A stretch of DNA of 64,000 nucleotides from Blastobasis lacticolella (Eukaryota > Arthropoda > Insecta > Lepidoptera > Blastobasidae), in NCBI GenBank assembly GCA_905147135.1, contig LR990050.1, positions 13,080,001 through 13,144,000 of the forward strand, given 5' to 3'. The notes beneath the pieces were generated by a model that did not search any database, was not told the origin of the DNA, and saw only the letters and a program-made list of their open reading frames with translations. Position 1 is the stretch's first letter; every line of letters begins with the position of its first letter. Positions 48,812 to 61,524 of the stretch are shown in pieces. The position numbers were made by a program, and so were the translations under genes.

Positions 48812-51164
48812 TTTTTATTTATTCTTCATAGATTTTGAAATCGCGAAAACCCTCATTGCACCACAAGATCGTGAACGCACCCTAGCCGGTGTCCGATGGT
48901 AGCGGAGCCGGCCATGTGCAAGTCACGTATGAAACACGTCCGTTTTACTCTGCCCAGTTTAATTAGCGCGGCACGTGACCACCGCTAAGGGTCGCACCGC
49001 CATATCGGTCCGCAAAAAAGTACCCGCAAAGGTCCACATTTTATTAATAAGTAATAACCTCGCAATAACACCGGCGAACGAATGCCTTGGCGACAAATTT
49101 GATTTATTAATTTAATAAATGGTGCTGTTATCAAAATCTGATGTGGTGGGTAGCATTTTTAGACGCATTTTGTGAAGGTGAGTTTTTTTTTTAATTTAAT
49201 TTTAATATTTAAAATTAATGAAACAAAAATATTGCGGTGGATGTGCGGAGTTACGCAACTTCGACCTACAACTACGACCAAGTACAAAAAGAGTACATCC
49301 GTGGTAGTCTTAGCGTCAGAGATATCGCAGATAAGATTGAGGAGGTTCGCCTTCGGTGGTTTGGTCACGTGTTGCGCAATACGTGGGAAATAGGTACCTA
49401 AACCTGCCGATATCAGGAAAGAAGTTCCGCGGGCGGCCCAAGAAGCGATATGCCAGGGTGCCGACGACCGGGCAAAATGGACAAGAAAATGTCTTACATT
49501 TACATAAGCCGCGATTGACCGCTATGATGATGATTTAAAATACACAATATTATGTAAAAATTGAGACTAAACATTATTTTAAATATGTAAACGTACACAT
49601 ACATCTTTATTACAAATAGATTTAAATTTAAACAAATTAGAATTTAAAGAAATATTAGGCAAGATAGATAAGCGTCGTAGCACCTCTACAAAGGACTGAT
49701 TTACAAAAAATCTTGTACGAATTGATTTTATTTTGTTACAATGAGTTGGTAAACTTTTCCACTAGGTTTCCTTTTGCCAATCAAAACTTCGTCCAATAAT
49801 CGCAGTAACTTCCTCCGATGAATATAAATACTTTACCCTTATCTCAAGATAAATACACAGAGGGGCCAGTAAATAACTATACAATGACAGCCAAAGTAAT
49901 TGGATGCGCTTCAACATCTATCAGATGTGCCAACTTATTGTGCGAAAGTATACAAGCGCTAAGTGTAGAAATTTGCATTTATTTTTAGTTATTTATGGCT
50001 TAGATAAATACTTAATAGTTTTTGTGAGAGTAACACTGTTGGGCGCCATGTTTGGAATACATTAGGCGGTCTGCGAGTCGGATAGCACGACGAAAACGAC
50101 ATCACATTCCTGAATACTATCGAATGTGCATCTAGGTATATATTTTAATACACACTTTATATTTGCCATTACTATGCAAAGTTTCAATAAGTATTATAGA
50201 AAACTATTAAAATAAGCCAAAATTACGTACGTAATCGACCAGAAATTAAATCACCCTTTCAGAGCCTAGCAAATACGCTACTGAATATGTAAAAAGTCTA
50301 ACCGCATGCGCACAGCGCAAGACTCTAACGACGAGTGTCCGCCAATTAAGGCCCTGTACTCGGCGCGTGACAAAAACTCGTCGGAGTACCACCGACAATC
50401 GACCCTTCAGAGGCGCTACCGAACTTAATTGGACAGTGGTTATTGACTGGTGGTTATATCAGGTGCCAATGGCGATCGGTAAGCGAAGGCCGATGGGATT
50501 CCATCTAGGCCCCGCACACTCTATTTGCGGTGGCGGTAAAAACCCACACGAAATGGCAAAAAGCGGGCCCAAAATGGCGTTTGAAATTTTAATTGTGAAC
50601 CTCTAAGGGCGTAGTTAGCCTCTCGCATTGTCTTAGTTGACTTTGATTTATATTGCAATTTCGCTCTTTATCTATTGCTAATTGGTGGCAGTTAAAACTT
50701 GCATAGGTTTGTTTATAATATTCTTGAAGGAACTTAGTAATTTGGTGGCAAAATAGCGTTATTTTAAGGGTTAACGACGAAAAAGGACAACTGGAATGTA
50801 AACAGAGCGCTGGGTGCGTCATAATTCCGCACATTGGCATTGATTGCCAACCGCGGTTTGATTACTGGAGCCATCAGCTGGCTATTAACGCTGTGTATGG
50901 CAATAAATTCCCAGTTTATGTTGTTTAATTGAACATCTTTGACGGTCGCAGCGGGGTTAACACCTCCATTCATAAATCAGAGCCGCAAAACGATTTGCCA
51001 TTAAATTGTCCTTCGGTTGGTTTTTCTTAGGTTGAAAATAAAATTATTAATATACTTAATTATAAATAAAAGGTATCATCTGTAGTGTTTACGGTTATTT
51101 ATTTGGTATTTACACGTACATTATTTTAAGCATTCAGTCTATATTACCTACTTTAGAATAAAAA
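48812..51164. other. Intergenic DNA, no gene recognised
   Basis: Contains the RTE-like remnant at 49225-49515. Unique GC-richer DNA lies at 48890-49020, 50280-50600 and 50790-50990. The rest is AT-rich. Confidence 0.5.
49225..49515 (+). mobile_element. Degenerate RTE-clade LINE, C-terminal reverse transcriptase remnant
   Basis: One frame reads ILRWMCGVTQL, another EYIRGSLSVRDIADKIEE and VRLRWFGHVLRN, followed by RGRPKKRY and ADDRAKWTRK. This is the conserved C-terminal order of RTE-type reverse transcriptases (MLRWMCGVTR, EYIRGSL, RLRWFGHV, GRPKKRW, DR.KW). Frame changes and the loss of everything upstream make it a dead, 5'-truncated copy. It ends near a TGATGATGATTTAAA tail. Confidence 0.82.
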
Positions 51165-51182
51165 TACATAATAACGAGCAGT

Positions 51183-51538
51183 CTTTCATCTTGGCGTTAA
51201 TGTCCCGGTTGTGCTCTAGCGCACGAGGGCCCGGGGTCCGCCTTGACCATGATCCAGGATTTGGCAGGTCAGGTAATTACAAGTGGAGCGACTGCCATCT
51301 GACCTCCATGACCCTGGTACCAGGGGAACCTGAACAGATTGGATCATAGTTACACATCCAGTCGCCTGAATGTGCAGGTTTCATCACGATGTTTTCCCTC
51401 ACCGTAAGAGCATCGGTTAGTATTCAACTAATGTACATAACTCAGAAAACAGTCATTGGTACATGGCCGGAGCGGGATTCGAACCCGGGACCTCTGGCTT
51501 ACGAGTCGTATACTCTAACCGCTCGGCCACCGACGCTC
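51183..51538 (-). mobile_element. tRNA-derived SINE, copy 9, full length, best-preserved
   Basis: At 356 bp this is the reference copy. At the right end, on the minus strand, the tRNA-like head has an A box (TGGCCGAGCGG, 51519-51529) and a perfect B box (GGTTCGAATCC, 51475-51485), giving internal Pol III promoters. The body follows to CGTTAATGTCCCGG. A perfect 18-base target duplication, TACATAATAACGAGCAGT, stands at 51165-51182 and 51539-51556. The intact duplication suggests a younger insertion than the other copies. Confidence 0.95.
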
Positions 51539-51903
51539 TACATAATAACGAGCAGTATTTATTTATAAATCGACTTATTCAGCCTTTTATTCTACATTAA
51601 TACATTGTCATATATACAGTATATTCACACTTAACACAGGTATATACAGCTGAAATTGACACCCCTTCAAAATTCCACGCCTCGTCATATTTTTCAGAAA
51701 GCAATTCCCCGTGCAATTTGAATTTGAACTTACAAAATATTTTATTGACTGATTTTATTATTCAAAACTTAGAGGCAGTACGACACTTATCTCGCCATCC
51801 TCCGTCGGAGGCTTATCATATCATTATCCTTTTTTAAATATCGATTTTGTATCTTTAAACAAGTTTTCCACAGATGCGATTGTGGCGTGCGCGAGCGCAG
51901 GCC

Positions 51904-51932
51904 GGGGGAGGGTAAGGCAGTGGGGGGAGGGG
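51904..51932 (+). other. G-rich block able to form a quadruplex
   Basis: Four G runs (5, 3, 6 and 4 Gs) with loops of 1, 9 and 1 bases, within a GC-rich unique patch ending CGGCGGCGCGTGGCAC. The long middle loop makes it a weaker quadruplex candidate. Confidence 0.5.
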
Positions 51933-52962
51933 CGGCGGCGCGTGGCACTCAGCCACCGGTCTGCACTCGTTGAAGTGCCGATTATTCCTAAATAAAAATA
52001 AATACACGCGCCCCACCACTTTGTTGTACAGCGTGTAACGAAATTCAGGCGAGTGCAGGTAGTCTTGCTATACTTTACTTTATTATTTATTGTGTATAAA
52101 CATGTCGATTATTATAAAAATTAAGTTACATTGCATGGATTTCCAGGATTGGTTTTGTATTGTGTCGTCGCTTGGTTTTATTTAAGGATTTCATCGTAAT
52201 CTTGAGCGTGCTGGACCTTATGCTTCCATTCTTGAAAAACAGTCTTCCTTCTCACAAAACTTTAGTTTTATTTAATAATTCCATGCATATTCTCAAGTTT
52301 CGTTTTAGTGTGAAAAATATCGGTTGCTTTTGTTTGTTATTACAGCGGTATTTTCCCATTTTATTCCTAGTAATTGGCAACGACTTATTGAGCAATGTAT
52401 TTAATACCGTATCAATGTTTCACAAATTACTAATGTATGGAACTGAAATGTTGCAACAAATTCATCTGTAAAGGTTATCGTACTTAATCACATTATTTAT
52501 GCATTCCAAGGGTCAAGAGATGCAGCCTGTATAAACTTATCGTTACTTCAATAATTAAATTCATGCCCAACCTATGCCAGTCTTAGCGAGAATACTTGTT
52601 TTCGCAACAAATGCTGGATTAACGTATTCAACACTTTTTCTCTCGTTTTTGAATAAGGCGTGTATTTCATTTATTTCTTAATAAGCAACGTGTCCTTGCT
52701 GTGGAGTTGTTTAATTAAGAACTAGCGAAATGCCCCGGCCAAGATCTGCATAGGTATTTGTATTTTAATCACGAATATTTATAGACGCGATTTTATTTTT
52801 GCCGATCGCTTTAATGGTGATTAAACAGTTAATTTTATACGCTGCGTGGACTTCATTACGTTACTCTGGCGTCGTGTTTTGATATCTAAGGATGCTATCT
52901 AATATTGTGCGAAGGAAAAAATTGCGTGTGACTAGAAGTCGTTTTATGATGAATGAATGAAT

Positions 52963-53235
52963 CAAAATGAATGAAAACTTTATTATATAAGACTGAACAC
53001 CTCACAACATAAACATAAATAAATTAACAATATAGAAACTAAAAAGAAACAGTGGTTATAGCTACTTAAACTAAGATAGACATCGGTTCGTGGCTGATGT
53101 GATGTGACACTGCCTGCCAACAATAGGATCTCGCTCAGCATAAGTCACGGCCCCTGCCGGAGCTATGGATCGCTGATCTTCCACGAGTCCCATTGCGTGA
53201 AGACCGGATCACTGCGTCTTTACTCAAAAATATAC
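52963..53235 (-). mobile_element. LINE 3' end remnant
   Basis: ATGAATGAATCAAAATGAATG plus AAAACTTTATTATATAAG at the left is a (GAAT)n tail with a minus-strand AATAAA. About 230 bp of GC-richer sequence follows (CATCGGTTCGTGGCTGATG, CACGAGTCCCATTGCG), as in lepidopteran LINE 3' regions. No open reading frame remains. Confidence 0.5.
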
Positions 53236-54340
53236 AAACCTACATAGATAAAAGAGAATAATACATGCCGATAAACCATAATGGTGCGAATTACATTATT
53301 TTTATACCATTCAGTCAAGGACCAAGGAGCAGACAGCCCACCTGATGGACAGCAATGTATTACCTGAATACCATTACCTGATAGAAGTAGATTGCCTTTA
53401 CAAAAAATGAATATCGATGCCTAATTAGCCACGTCCTTCTGTTTTGCGATGTTCTTCTCTAAGAGCCCATACAGAACTATAATCGGGCCTTAGTTGTCAC
53501 ATCTAACGTAAAGGTTAAGTCTTAACGCATCAATACATATATATGGTTAGGGGTCCTCGCTAACAATATATAGGTACTGCTCAAATATGATATCAAAAAC
53601 AAAAGGGTCGTTTTCAAATTCCGCCTGAATGGGAAACGTCGGGACTAACAAACCCTTTTTTATTCAAAGGCACAAATATTTTTTTAACCAATTAAATAAT
53701 GGCGTACTAAAATATTTTGTGTGACGTCAGTAACAGTTGTTGTCCCAACACTTCGACATTTTGGTTCAATGTCTTTACTTCAGGATTGATTTGTAGTTTG
53801 ACGGCTTCCGAGGCTGATGACTTGTCCATCGAGTATTTCAGTACAGTAAAAAGAGGAATCTGGTGTTGCCAGGGAAGCCGCCCATTCAAGAATTTGTTGA
53901 CAAGCAATTAAGAGTGACCAGGGTATAGTCGAAATGTCATAGCAGACACAGTTGACGAAAGAAATAAAACGCACTGAATCTGTAATGCGGAACAGTTGTT
54001 GCGAGTTTGTAGGTTTTATAGGACACGATATGTAGGTAATTGTGCTATTTTCGGTGAATAGTAGAAGAATACAAATTAAATAGGTTTAAGCCTTGGTCTA
54101 TAAAATGATAGTGAATAGGGAAACAAAAACTAACCTACACATGTTTCGTACCTAAACTATTACTTCTTATTTACAACATTATATCGAATTGGTACTTTTA
54201 TGTTATACAAACATGCAGACAAACAGGAAAGTGGGCCACCTTATGGAAAGTGGTCACCGCCGCCTATGGACATCAGCAAAATGCACTATGGCACTAAAGA
54301 AGTGCTGGTCTTGTTACTAAGGCAGCATACAATCGAGACC

Positions 54341-54395
54341 GATAACCAAGATTAAGCAATGATCGCAATCTCCGGGAACTTTGATGGGTGACCGT
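54341..54395 (+). pseudogene. 5S rRNA-like remnant inside a dispersed repeat
   Basis: GATTAAGCAA and TTTGATGGGTGACCG correspond to box A (AGTTAAGCAA) and box C (TTGGATGGGTGACCG) of 5S rRNA. They are 24 bases apart against 23 in the true genes. The segment between them and both ends are diverged, so no terminal stem forms. It follows repeat text at 54210-54300, which suggests a 5S-derived short retroposon or a mobile repeat that captured 5S sequence. Confidence 0.55.
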
Positions 54396-54589
54396 CTCGT
54401 ATTTTGAGGCTACTCGAACTTCAGCCACTGCATCGAACTCGCCACTCGTTAGGTGTGCCTTCTAATATCGTTGGCGAAGCGAGGTTGACGAAGGTCTTCC
54501 GCTAGGGAACCGGAGACTGATTGAACACTTTAGGGCCCCATGACGGTATTTATTTTATTTTTAAATTTTATGTTATGCAAAATTTTGTA

Positions 54590-54724
54590 TATATCTTCTG
54601 TCTGTCTGTTATTTTTTAAAGCAAATACTACTGGACGGATTTTAGGCTATAATTTAACCCGAAATTTAAAAAGCTTCCTGCAAAAAACCGAATTCTACGC
54701 GTATAAATTCGAGGGCAAAAGCTA
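54590..54724 (+). mobile_element. Helitron-like 3' end
   Basis: Contains CTACTGGACGGATTTTAGG and ends GGGCAAAAGCTAG (54721-54724) before a host T, like the 3' end of common lepidopteran non-autonomous Helitrons. The left end is not determined. Confidence 0.45.
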
Positions 54725-56111
54725 GTACGTATAGTACGTATAAAATATGTAAAAAAGGAAGAAAATGCGACCCGAGACTGTCAGTAGGCCCAATAAGGCG
54801 GCATTCATAAAACCGCAATAAATCTTTACGCGAAATATAATTGCTGTGCAAATGCAATTTCCTTAACCCCCAGCTGAGTTGTGTATTTTGCGAAAACGTC
54901 AAATTTTAATTAAAACCGATGTGAAGTGTTAAAGGAGAGTGGCCACTGCGCCCTGACACGTGCCTTCGCAAATTCGGAAGCAAACCCACTAATTACGCAA
55001 CGATATAATTCCCGACGACCATAAATTGAAAATTGGTTCAAGCTGAGCCGTAGTGAGCACATAAACCCTGACCATTTTTCAAACTCGTTATTTTTCAGAA
55101 TATAATTGTCATATGAATCCGAATTTAGTGCCCGTTTGGGTAACTAGCGAGCGCTGCACCGATTAACTCGGTACTTGTGTAATGTGTGGAGTTCTGTATT
55201 AATAGTTGTTTGTTCTTGTTAACTGCCTCCCTAATTGTCATTTAATCAAATATTGTGGTCAGTTGCGGAGAAAATTGGTCGGATTAATCGTGGGAATTGA
55301 GATAAAAGTACGTGTTTTCGTTTCTCAAATCCGCTTATAATGTTTTAAGTAAAGAATACTTTCTTTTATTGGGACCATTTCTCGAATTTATTATTTCTTA
55401 TTTACATCCCCCCCCTACCTATTCACGAGGTAATTACCTAATATCCATTCTTGGGTAGTTTTAAATGACAGTTAATTTTCAGCTTCCTGTATTGTTTATT
55501 TTCGATAATTTTTTGTTAAACATTGATTTTTTTATATTATGCGGCAGATAAACAGGCGAGCGACGAAGTTTATTATTATTTTAAAATATATTATAATAAT
55601 ACGTAACGTATATATGACAAATGAAAATAATTTCTCATTTCTTAGCTCTGAAACGACAATTGAAAAGTGTTTATTACTGTTTCAATGCCAATAAGAACAT
55701 AACAATATAGCGCAAAGCATTCCAATGGTTTCTTGAACTTGTGGATGATTAATAATTAAACCGATTATTTTTGCAGATGGTCTGTAGTCATTAATGTAGG
55801 TTATTAGTGCAGCGAGCTTACACGTGCAGTGCTTGGAACCAAATGAGCATGAGCGTTCACAAAATGGCTTAACAAGATTGTTGAAAATTTAAAATAAAAA
55901 TAAATTTCCTTTACATTACTAGCTGTCGTTTACAATTTAGTATTTGACAGACGAATATTGTACTTTGAAAATAAATTTTGTTTCTTTTTTTTTGGGTTTA
56001 TGTTATTTGGTTTATTTTTGTAATCCTTTAATTTACGTCCAAAATACTTAAATGTAAATTTGTTTTTGCATTAACTAAAATAATCCATGAAGTTGTCATT
56101 TATATAGGTAG

Positions 56112-56175
56112 TTAGTGGACCTGGCGCTACTTCATTCGCGTACACCTATTTTACCTCCACCCTCCCCTTTTTTCT
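56112..56175 (-). mobile_element. Helitron-like 3' end, minus orientation
   Basis: On the minus strand GGTGTACGCGAATGAAGTAG, CGCCAGGTCCACTAA parallels the terminus at 3451-3485 (GGTGTACGTGAACGAAGTCA, CGCCGGGTCCACTAG). The hairpin has one mismatch. It ends CTAA, which is within the CTRR consensus. Confidence 0.5.
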
Positions 56176-56352
56176 TGAATAACTTGATGTATTGTTTTGT
56201 ATTGTTGCCGTGTGGTGTCCGGCAGAGTAGAATAGCACCAACCCCTTAAACTCGTGGGTGTCGTACAAGACGACTAATGTTTTCGAGGGAAAATATCAAA
56301 AGTCTCCGTAGTCTGGAAAATGGGCAGCAGCATTATCCATTGTTATATTTAA

Positions 56353-56469
56353 GCACTGCGATCTCCAACCCGCCTGCCAAGCGTGGAGATTATGGCAATA
56401 ACCGCCCCTTTCGTGGGAGAGGCCCTAAGTCCTGCAGTGGACTGTTACGGGCTGTGATGATGATTGTTG
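56353..56469 (+). mobile_element. LINE 3' tail, RTE-like
   Basis: GCACTGCGATCTCCAACCCG, GCGTGGAGATTATGGC and CCTGCAGTGGACTGTTACGG then TGATGATGA: a typical lepidopteran LINE terminus, better preserved than the parallel fragment at 2373-2460. Confidence 0.55.
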
Positions 56470-58644
56470 AAAATCGCATTAAAATCCATTGCGTAGTTTA
56501 ATTGATCTAAGCGTACATAAGGACAGACGGCGGGAACCGACTTTATTTATTTAAATAAATAATTCTTGTCTTTTGTTTCAAGCTTCTTCTACCAAACTAC
56601 CCCTCAGTAAAGACATCGTGAAACAAGTGTAAAACTGCACACAATTAGGTAGCAATCGACAGGAAAGGGGCGGATTCCTCGTGCAGTTAGCAGTGTAGTG
56701 CTGATGATTGATATTTGCTACTTAAAACAGCGGCAATGGGCGGGTCACAGACATTCATTATATCACCTCATAATTAAAATTATATTAATCGATACTTATC
56801 GATGATTCGGTAGTCTTATTCGCAAGACGCCCTTTGGGATATTAATCGAACAATTATCGGAGTAGATTATGTTTTAAGTTTTACGTACATGAATTCCAAA
56901 AACATAAAAATGAAGTATAGGTACAACACAATTAAAGTCAGGAAATTGCAGTGTCAAAATGTCATTATCTCACGCCATCTTTGAAAATTATAAAAATACG
57001 TGCTGCAAAGTTATAAAAATAATTCAACTAGATAGACGAAGTAAAAGCTTTGAAATAAAACTGAGCCCGTTGATGTCTAAATTACGGGAGACATGTCGCT
57101 TGCCAACGCTACGACTTCGAATTTTATTCTAACTATAAATTGAGCGCCAATATTGTCATTTACGTACGTAAATCCGCAGCCAGTTTTTATGCCGAAGCAG
57201 TTTGCTCCAAGTAGCAAAATTAACTGCGGCGGCCACCGCGGTCGTTACTATTCACGACGCAGAGGAATGCCCCAACCGCTACCAACCGCTACCAACAACT
57301 ATTATTACCAATTAGGTCTCTTTTTCACTATTCCCAAAGGAGCAAAACGTTAATCACCATTCCTGGCCGTACTTCAAACTGTGTAACGCGAACCAGCAAT
57401 TAAAGCGCTCCCCAGCGCTGCCATTTCAACATAGCTCACAGCAGATTATCCCCCGTTCGACATCGTTTGATTTGCCGATGATTTACGGCTGGCGAACGCC
57501 GCAGTATTACCGTAAAGATAATTATTGGTTTAACAAACGCACGCGGCGGACTTTAAAATTAATGGATGCGAGAAATAAAGTTGCGATGTGGGTCCGTAAT
57601 GAAGATAACGCGTTGCGGACGCCGCTCGATAGCGCAGTGACGGCGTTTCTGGCTGTGAGATAAAACTTTAATTACCGAGATAAAGGAGCGTGCCTCGCTA
57701 GCCCTCAAAGTGTACGGCAATTAGGCACTCTGTGCTGCGCGTCGCAATTCGAAGCCCCCTTTTAAGGCAGCGGAATAGGCTAACAGATGATTCTTATGGG
57801 GCGCCCCTGATGGGATAAACACACGGTTTTTCTTTTACTCCGAACCAATAGGCGTAACAGTTTGCTTTTTGCAGCACCGCGCTTTGAGGTAAGATTTACG
57901 GTGGGAATATTTTTTATGCATCATACCATAGATTTTGTTTCTTTGAATGTATTAATGGAAATATAATCATGCAATGCAAAATGCGTATGAAGTTCAAAGT
58001 TAAAAGAACAAAATGCAACAAGGCCGTCGTTGATTTAATTTCTTTAAATGTATTAATTAATACAAATGTTAACACAAAAATAATCAATGAAAAATGCGTA
58101 TGAACTATAGTATAGTATCTTTACAGCGGAATTTTCAAAGACACAGACCAAGAAAGCATCAATCTTATTAATTAGGCCGCCAAGGACCACGCACCCTTCC
58201 CGCCTACTTTTGGCGCGAAATGCGAAATGATCTTTAACGACCTATTCGCAACACCCACGACATTTTCACAATCCTAGTTAACGAATAGAACGAAAATGAT
58301 TAATGAACGCAGAGACATCGAGTCTAATTATACGCGAATAAAATTACCTCTGGCGATGGCTCCAAGAAATAATAATTAAAATTGAATTATTCCCTACTTT
58401 AGAAATAATAAATAATGTAGCTATAATTATATCGGCATATGATAAATAAAACCGGCCCGGGAGAAGGATGAGTGTTTCCGCTATCAATCTCTGTTATGAA
58501 TCAATGACTTATGTTTGTATTCAATGTTGTTCGTTGGCCTCGTGGGAATAATCTGCGTATTTACGATATTTATGTGAACCGTAGTAGTTTTCGATATTTG
58601 TCTTAATACCTATAAAATGGCGATAATTGGTGCAAGATATAGTA

Positions 58645-59350
58645 TTTTATTTATTTATTTTTCTTTATTAAGGAAAACAAACAGCTTACAATATTACATA
58701 CAATATAAGATAATATTTCACACGTTAGCCAGTGAAGTTTCCACAGGATAATTTTACGAAAGTGAATAAACTATTTTAAACTAATTATAATAACACAACC
58801 CCCACATAACATGGGATAGTGCAAGGAGGAAGAAGGGAGAAACTAATGAAATTAACATTATAAATGTTCAAACCAATGAGTATCCATTCTGCTCGATAAC
58901 GCTTTCTTATTTTAGTCTCTATTATCAAACTTAAGTATCCGTTAACCATTTAGCCTTTACGGAAGATTTATATTCACCATATTTCACATGAAACAAATCA
59001 ATGTCTGCGTATTTATTATTGTGCGTATGACAAGCTCTAACCAAAAATCTATTTTTGGAATAGTTCGTTTTACAATAGGGAACCGAAAATACATCACTGC
59101 AGCGGCTCTGTGACCTAGGACACCTGAACAGAATACTACCAAGAAGGTACGGGGAGTCTATCATATTATTAATTATTTTGTATATAAATGTTTGGTCTCT
59201 ATGTTCGCGACGCAGTTCCAAAGACAAGAGACTGGGCTCAGGACCTTTAAATCTATACTGTACTCTTCGGAGGAACTTTTTCTGTATTTTCTCCAATTCG
59301 TATTTATGCTTTGAATATAGTGGATTCCAAACAGTGGATGCATATTCCAG
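58645..59350 (-). mobile_element. 5'-truncated non-LTR retrotransposon, jockey-like reverse transcriptase C-terminus
   Basis: The minus-strand frame ending at 58931 encodes about 140 residues: LEYASTVWNPLYSKHKYE, LEKIQKKFLRRV, LLSLELRREHRDQ, then a Cys/Arg-rich end. This is the well-known C-terminal segment of jockey/CR1-type reverse transcriptases (LEY.S.VW.P.....LE..Q..F.R, L.SL..RR...). It is open and uninterrupted to its stop. The 3' untranslated region continues to about 58645, where TTTATTTATTTATTTTTC marks the A-rich tail. All upstream domains are missing. Beyond 59350 the frame runs into unrelated GAATGAGTAT units. Confidence 0.82.
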
Positions 59351-61524
59351 TATATATGAATGAGTATGAATGAGTATGAAGAGTATGTTTTGTTTTGTTA
59401 CATTGTTTTGTGAACTGACTTGCAAGTCAGGCAGTCACGATCTTCTGCTTTCAGCGAGCTAATGTGGTCACGTATTTCATTTACTTATAACAAGAGCTCA
59501 TCCAGCTTAACACCTCATATTTGTACACCGCTATAACCTAAATGAGTAAAGCATCGCTCAAACTGCGAGCTACCATGGCATCGTAACTTGCATCGTTATT
59601 TATAATTGAAAACAGTTTACGTGCAAGCGTGTCCCGCAACCGGCTTGTTTCACGTTGTAATCAGTTTCCGAACCTCCGGCATCGATCGGATTCCCATGAC
59701 GGTGGTCACGTGACATTTATTGATCATATAAATCGTTATGACTTGATAACTTAATCTCGCTTGATGGCTGCGGGGTAGATGGATGAGAAATGTGGCGTAT
59801 TAGCGACCGCACGCGACCGCGGGCTTCGGTGCGCCGTGAATCACTTCCGAGATTACAATTAATATTGACATGTTTGCTCGGAGCAGTATCGTAATCACCA
59901 CCGTGGACGGCGGTAGGGATCGAGTACCTACATGTAAGTGAGACACAGTAATTCTCAGCTCCAGAACAGTAATTCATCATTATGATTTGATGCTTCTGAA
60001 TGAAAACAAAAGACATGATAACAACGACTCCATTTGAGTCGCGACTCAAATCACGATTATTTTTGTAATCGATGATTATGGTTTTGATACTATGTTCTGC
60101 TCGAATGATGATGATGATAACCGTGGTGATAAGCCTGATAATTTTGACAATTCAAATGTCATGAAGATGGATATTCCCTTGATGGAAATGGAAGCTGGCT
60201 CTCTGTATGTAGGTATTGACATGACATTTGTAATCGGTAACAGATAAATAAAAAATTTGTCCAACTTCTTAAGAAAGCCAATAAAGTAAGATCCCTTTAT
60301 CGTCATGTAACTAGTTATTTTGCTTTAAATAACTGGCTGAATGGTGACGTATTTACACGCCCATCCTTCGTGGTAAGCTATGACAGCTCCAGGGTAAAGT
60401 CTTTTACCACTGTCAACACTCATTCCACTCTTTACAGTCTGATTGCTAGCTACTGCACTGATTCAAATCTCAGTTACAACCGATGATATATTGGTGGGAT
60501 AATTGTTTGTAATTGAAATGCAGAAATAACAGTTATGATCCCTATACTGTCTGAAAATGACATTTCCTGCAACGCAACTATAATGCAACACTATTCTTTT
60601 TGTTAGTTCGTTGCGTAAGTGTTTTAACATCATGCCTAAATGCAAAAGTTTGTCAGAATGTTTGGTTGTTTGTTAACATCTTCACGAAAAAACTACAGAT
60701 CAGATGTTGATGTTTTACAGTAATTTAGCTTATAGCCCAGAAAAACTTAATGTGATAATCTGATATAATCTAGCGTCTATCCCGACTTCGGCCAGAGTCA
60801 GTTTTCTACTCATTCTTGTCCACTTTGGCATCCTCGCTTCGTAAGCCATTGGCTTTCGGACCCGAAGCAGCTATGTCTATCAATCGCTTCAGGCCGTCCT
60901 TGGGACCTCTTTCCTGATGTGTACATAATTTTCTGTACTGTTACCTATTTCCACAGGAATCAACGAGCAAACCGGCGCTTACGAACCCCCTCAATCTTGT
61001 CCACGATGTCTTTTATGTCAAGGCTGCCGCAGATGTACTAGTGTTACGCGCAAACTGATACAATATTTATTCAGTGATTTATATTTCCTACAGAGATGCC
61101 AGTTAGGCGAATTTATATTCAACTTCAAATAAAACAATACCGAAATTGTTGTATGCGACTTGGTCTAATGTTATTCTATTATCTACCTTTGAAGAGATTG
61201 AAATTAAGAAAACCATTTTCCCTTAGCTAACGCATAACCACCACCAAATTCAGTATCCATAGACATAGGGTTGAAAATCCCCAAGAAAACTGTGGCTTAA
61301 TACGCTGCCGATTGTACATGCGCCCGCGCCGGCAGCAGGTTAATACGCCAGTAATAAATCTGCATTGATTGCCGGACAGACCGCCATACGTATTTATTTA
61401 CTGCCGTACCACCGTCACGTATAAGACTCGCTTGTTATACTATATTTAATAATAAGAAAGTACACGTGTAATTATTATTTGGTGAAAACCTCGGATATCA
61501 TGAATCTTCATGCTTCATCATTAT
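59351..61524. other. Intergenic DNA, no gene recognised
   Basis: Starts with GAATGAGTAT tandem units (59356-59386). Mostly unique; 60780-60960 is dispersed-repeat text related to 34440-34560. A GC-richer unique block lies at 61310-61430. Confidence 0.5.

Larger units (their letters stand above)
51557..54340. other. Intergenic DNA, no gene recognised
   Basis: Holds a G-rich block (51890-51960), a LINE tail (52963-53235) and dispersed-repeat text at 53330-53400 and 54210-54300 (GTGGGCCACCTTATGG, AGTGGTCACCGCCGCC). A 103-codon frame at 52160-52471 starts at TTG, is only hydrophobic and AT-rich, and is rejected as a gene. Confidence 0.5.
54396..58644. other. Intergenic DNA with repeats and unique CpG-richer blocks
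   Basis: No gene recognised with confidence. Helitron-like fragments lie at 54590-54724 and 56112-56175, and a LINE tail at 56353-56469. Unique blocks at 54900-55310, 56690-56880 and 57070-57880 are less AT-rich. Within the last, an open frame (57316-57663) is discussed in the findings. Confidence 0.45.

Noticed and set aside
52160..52471. 103-codon hydrophobic open frame
   Set aside because: Starts at TTG. Hydrophobicity follows from T-rich composition. No family resemblance.
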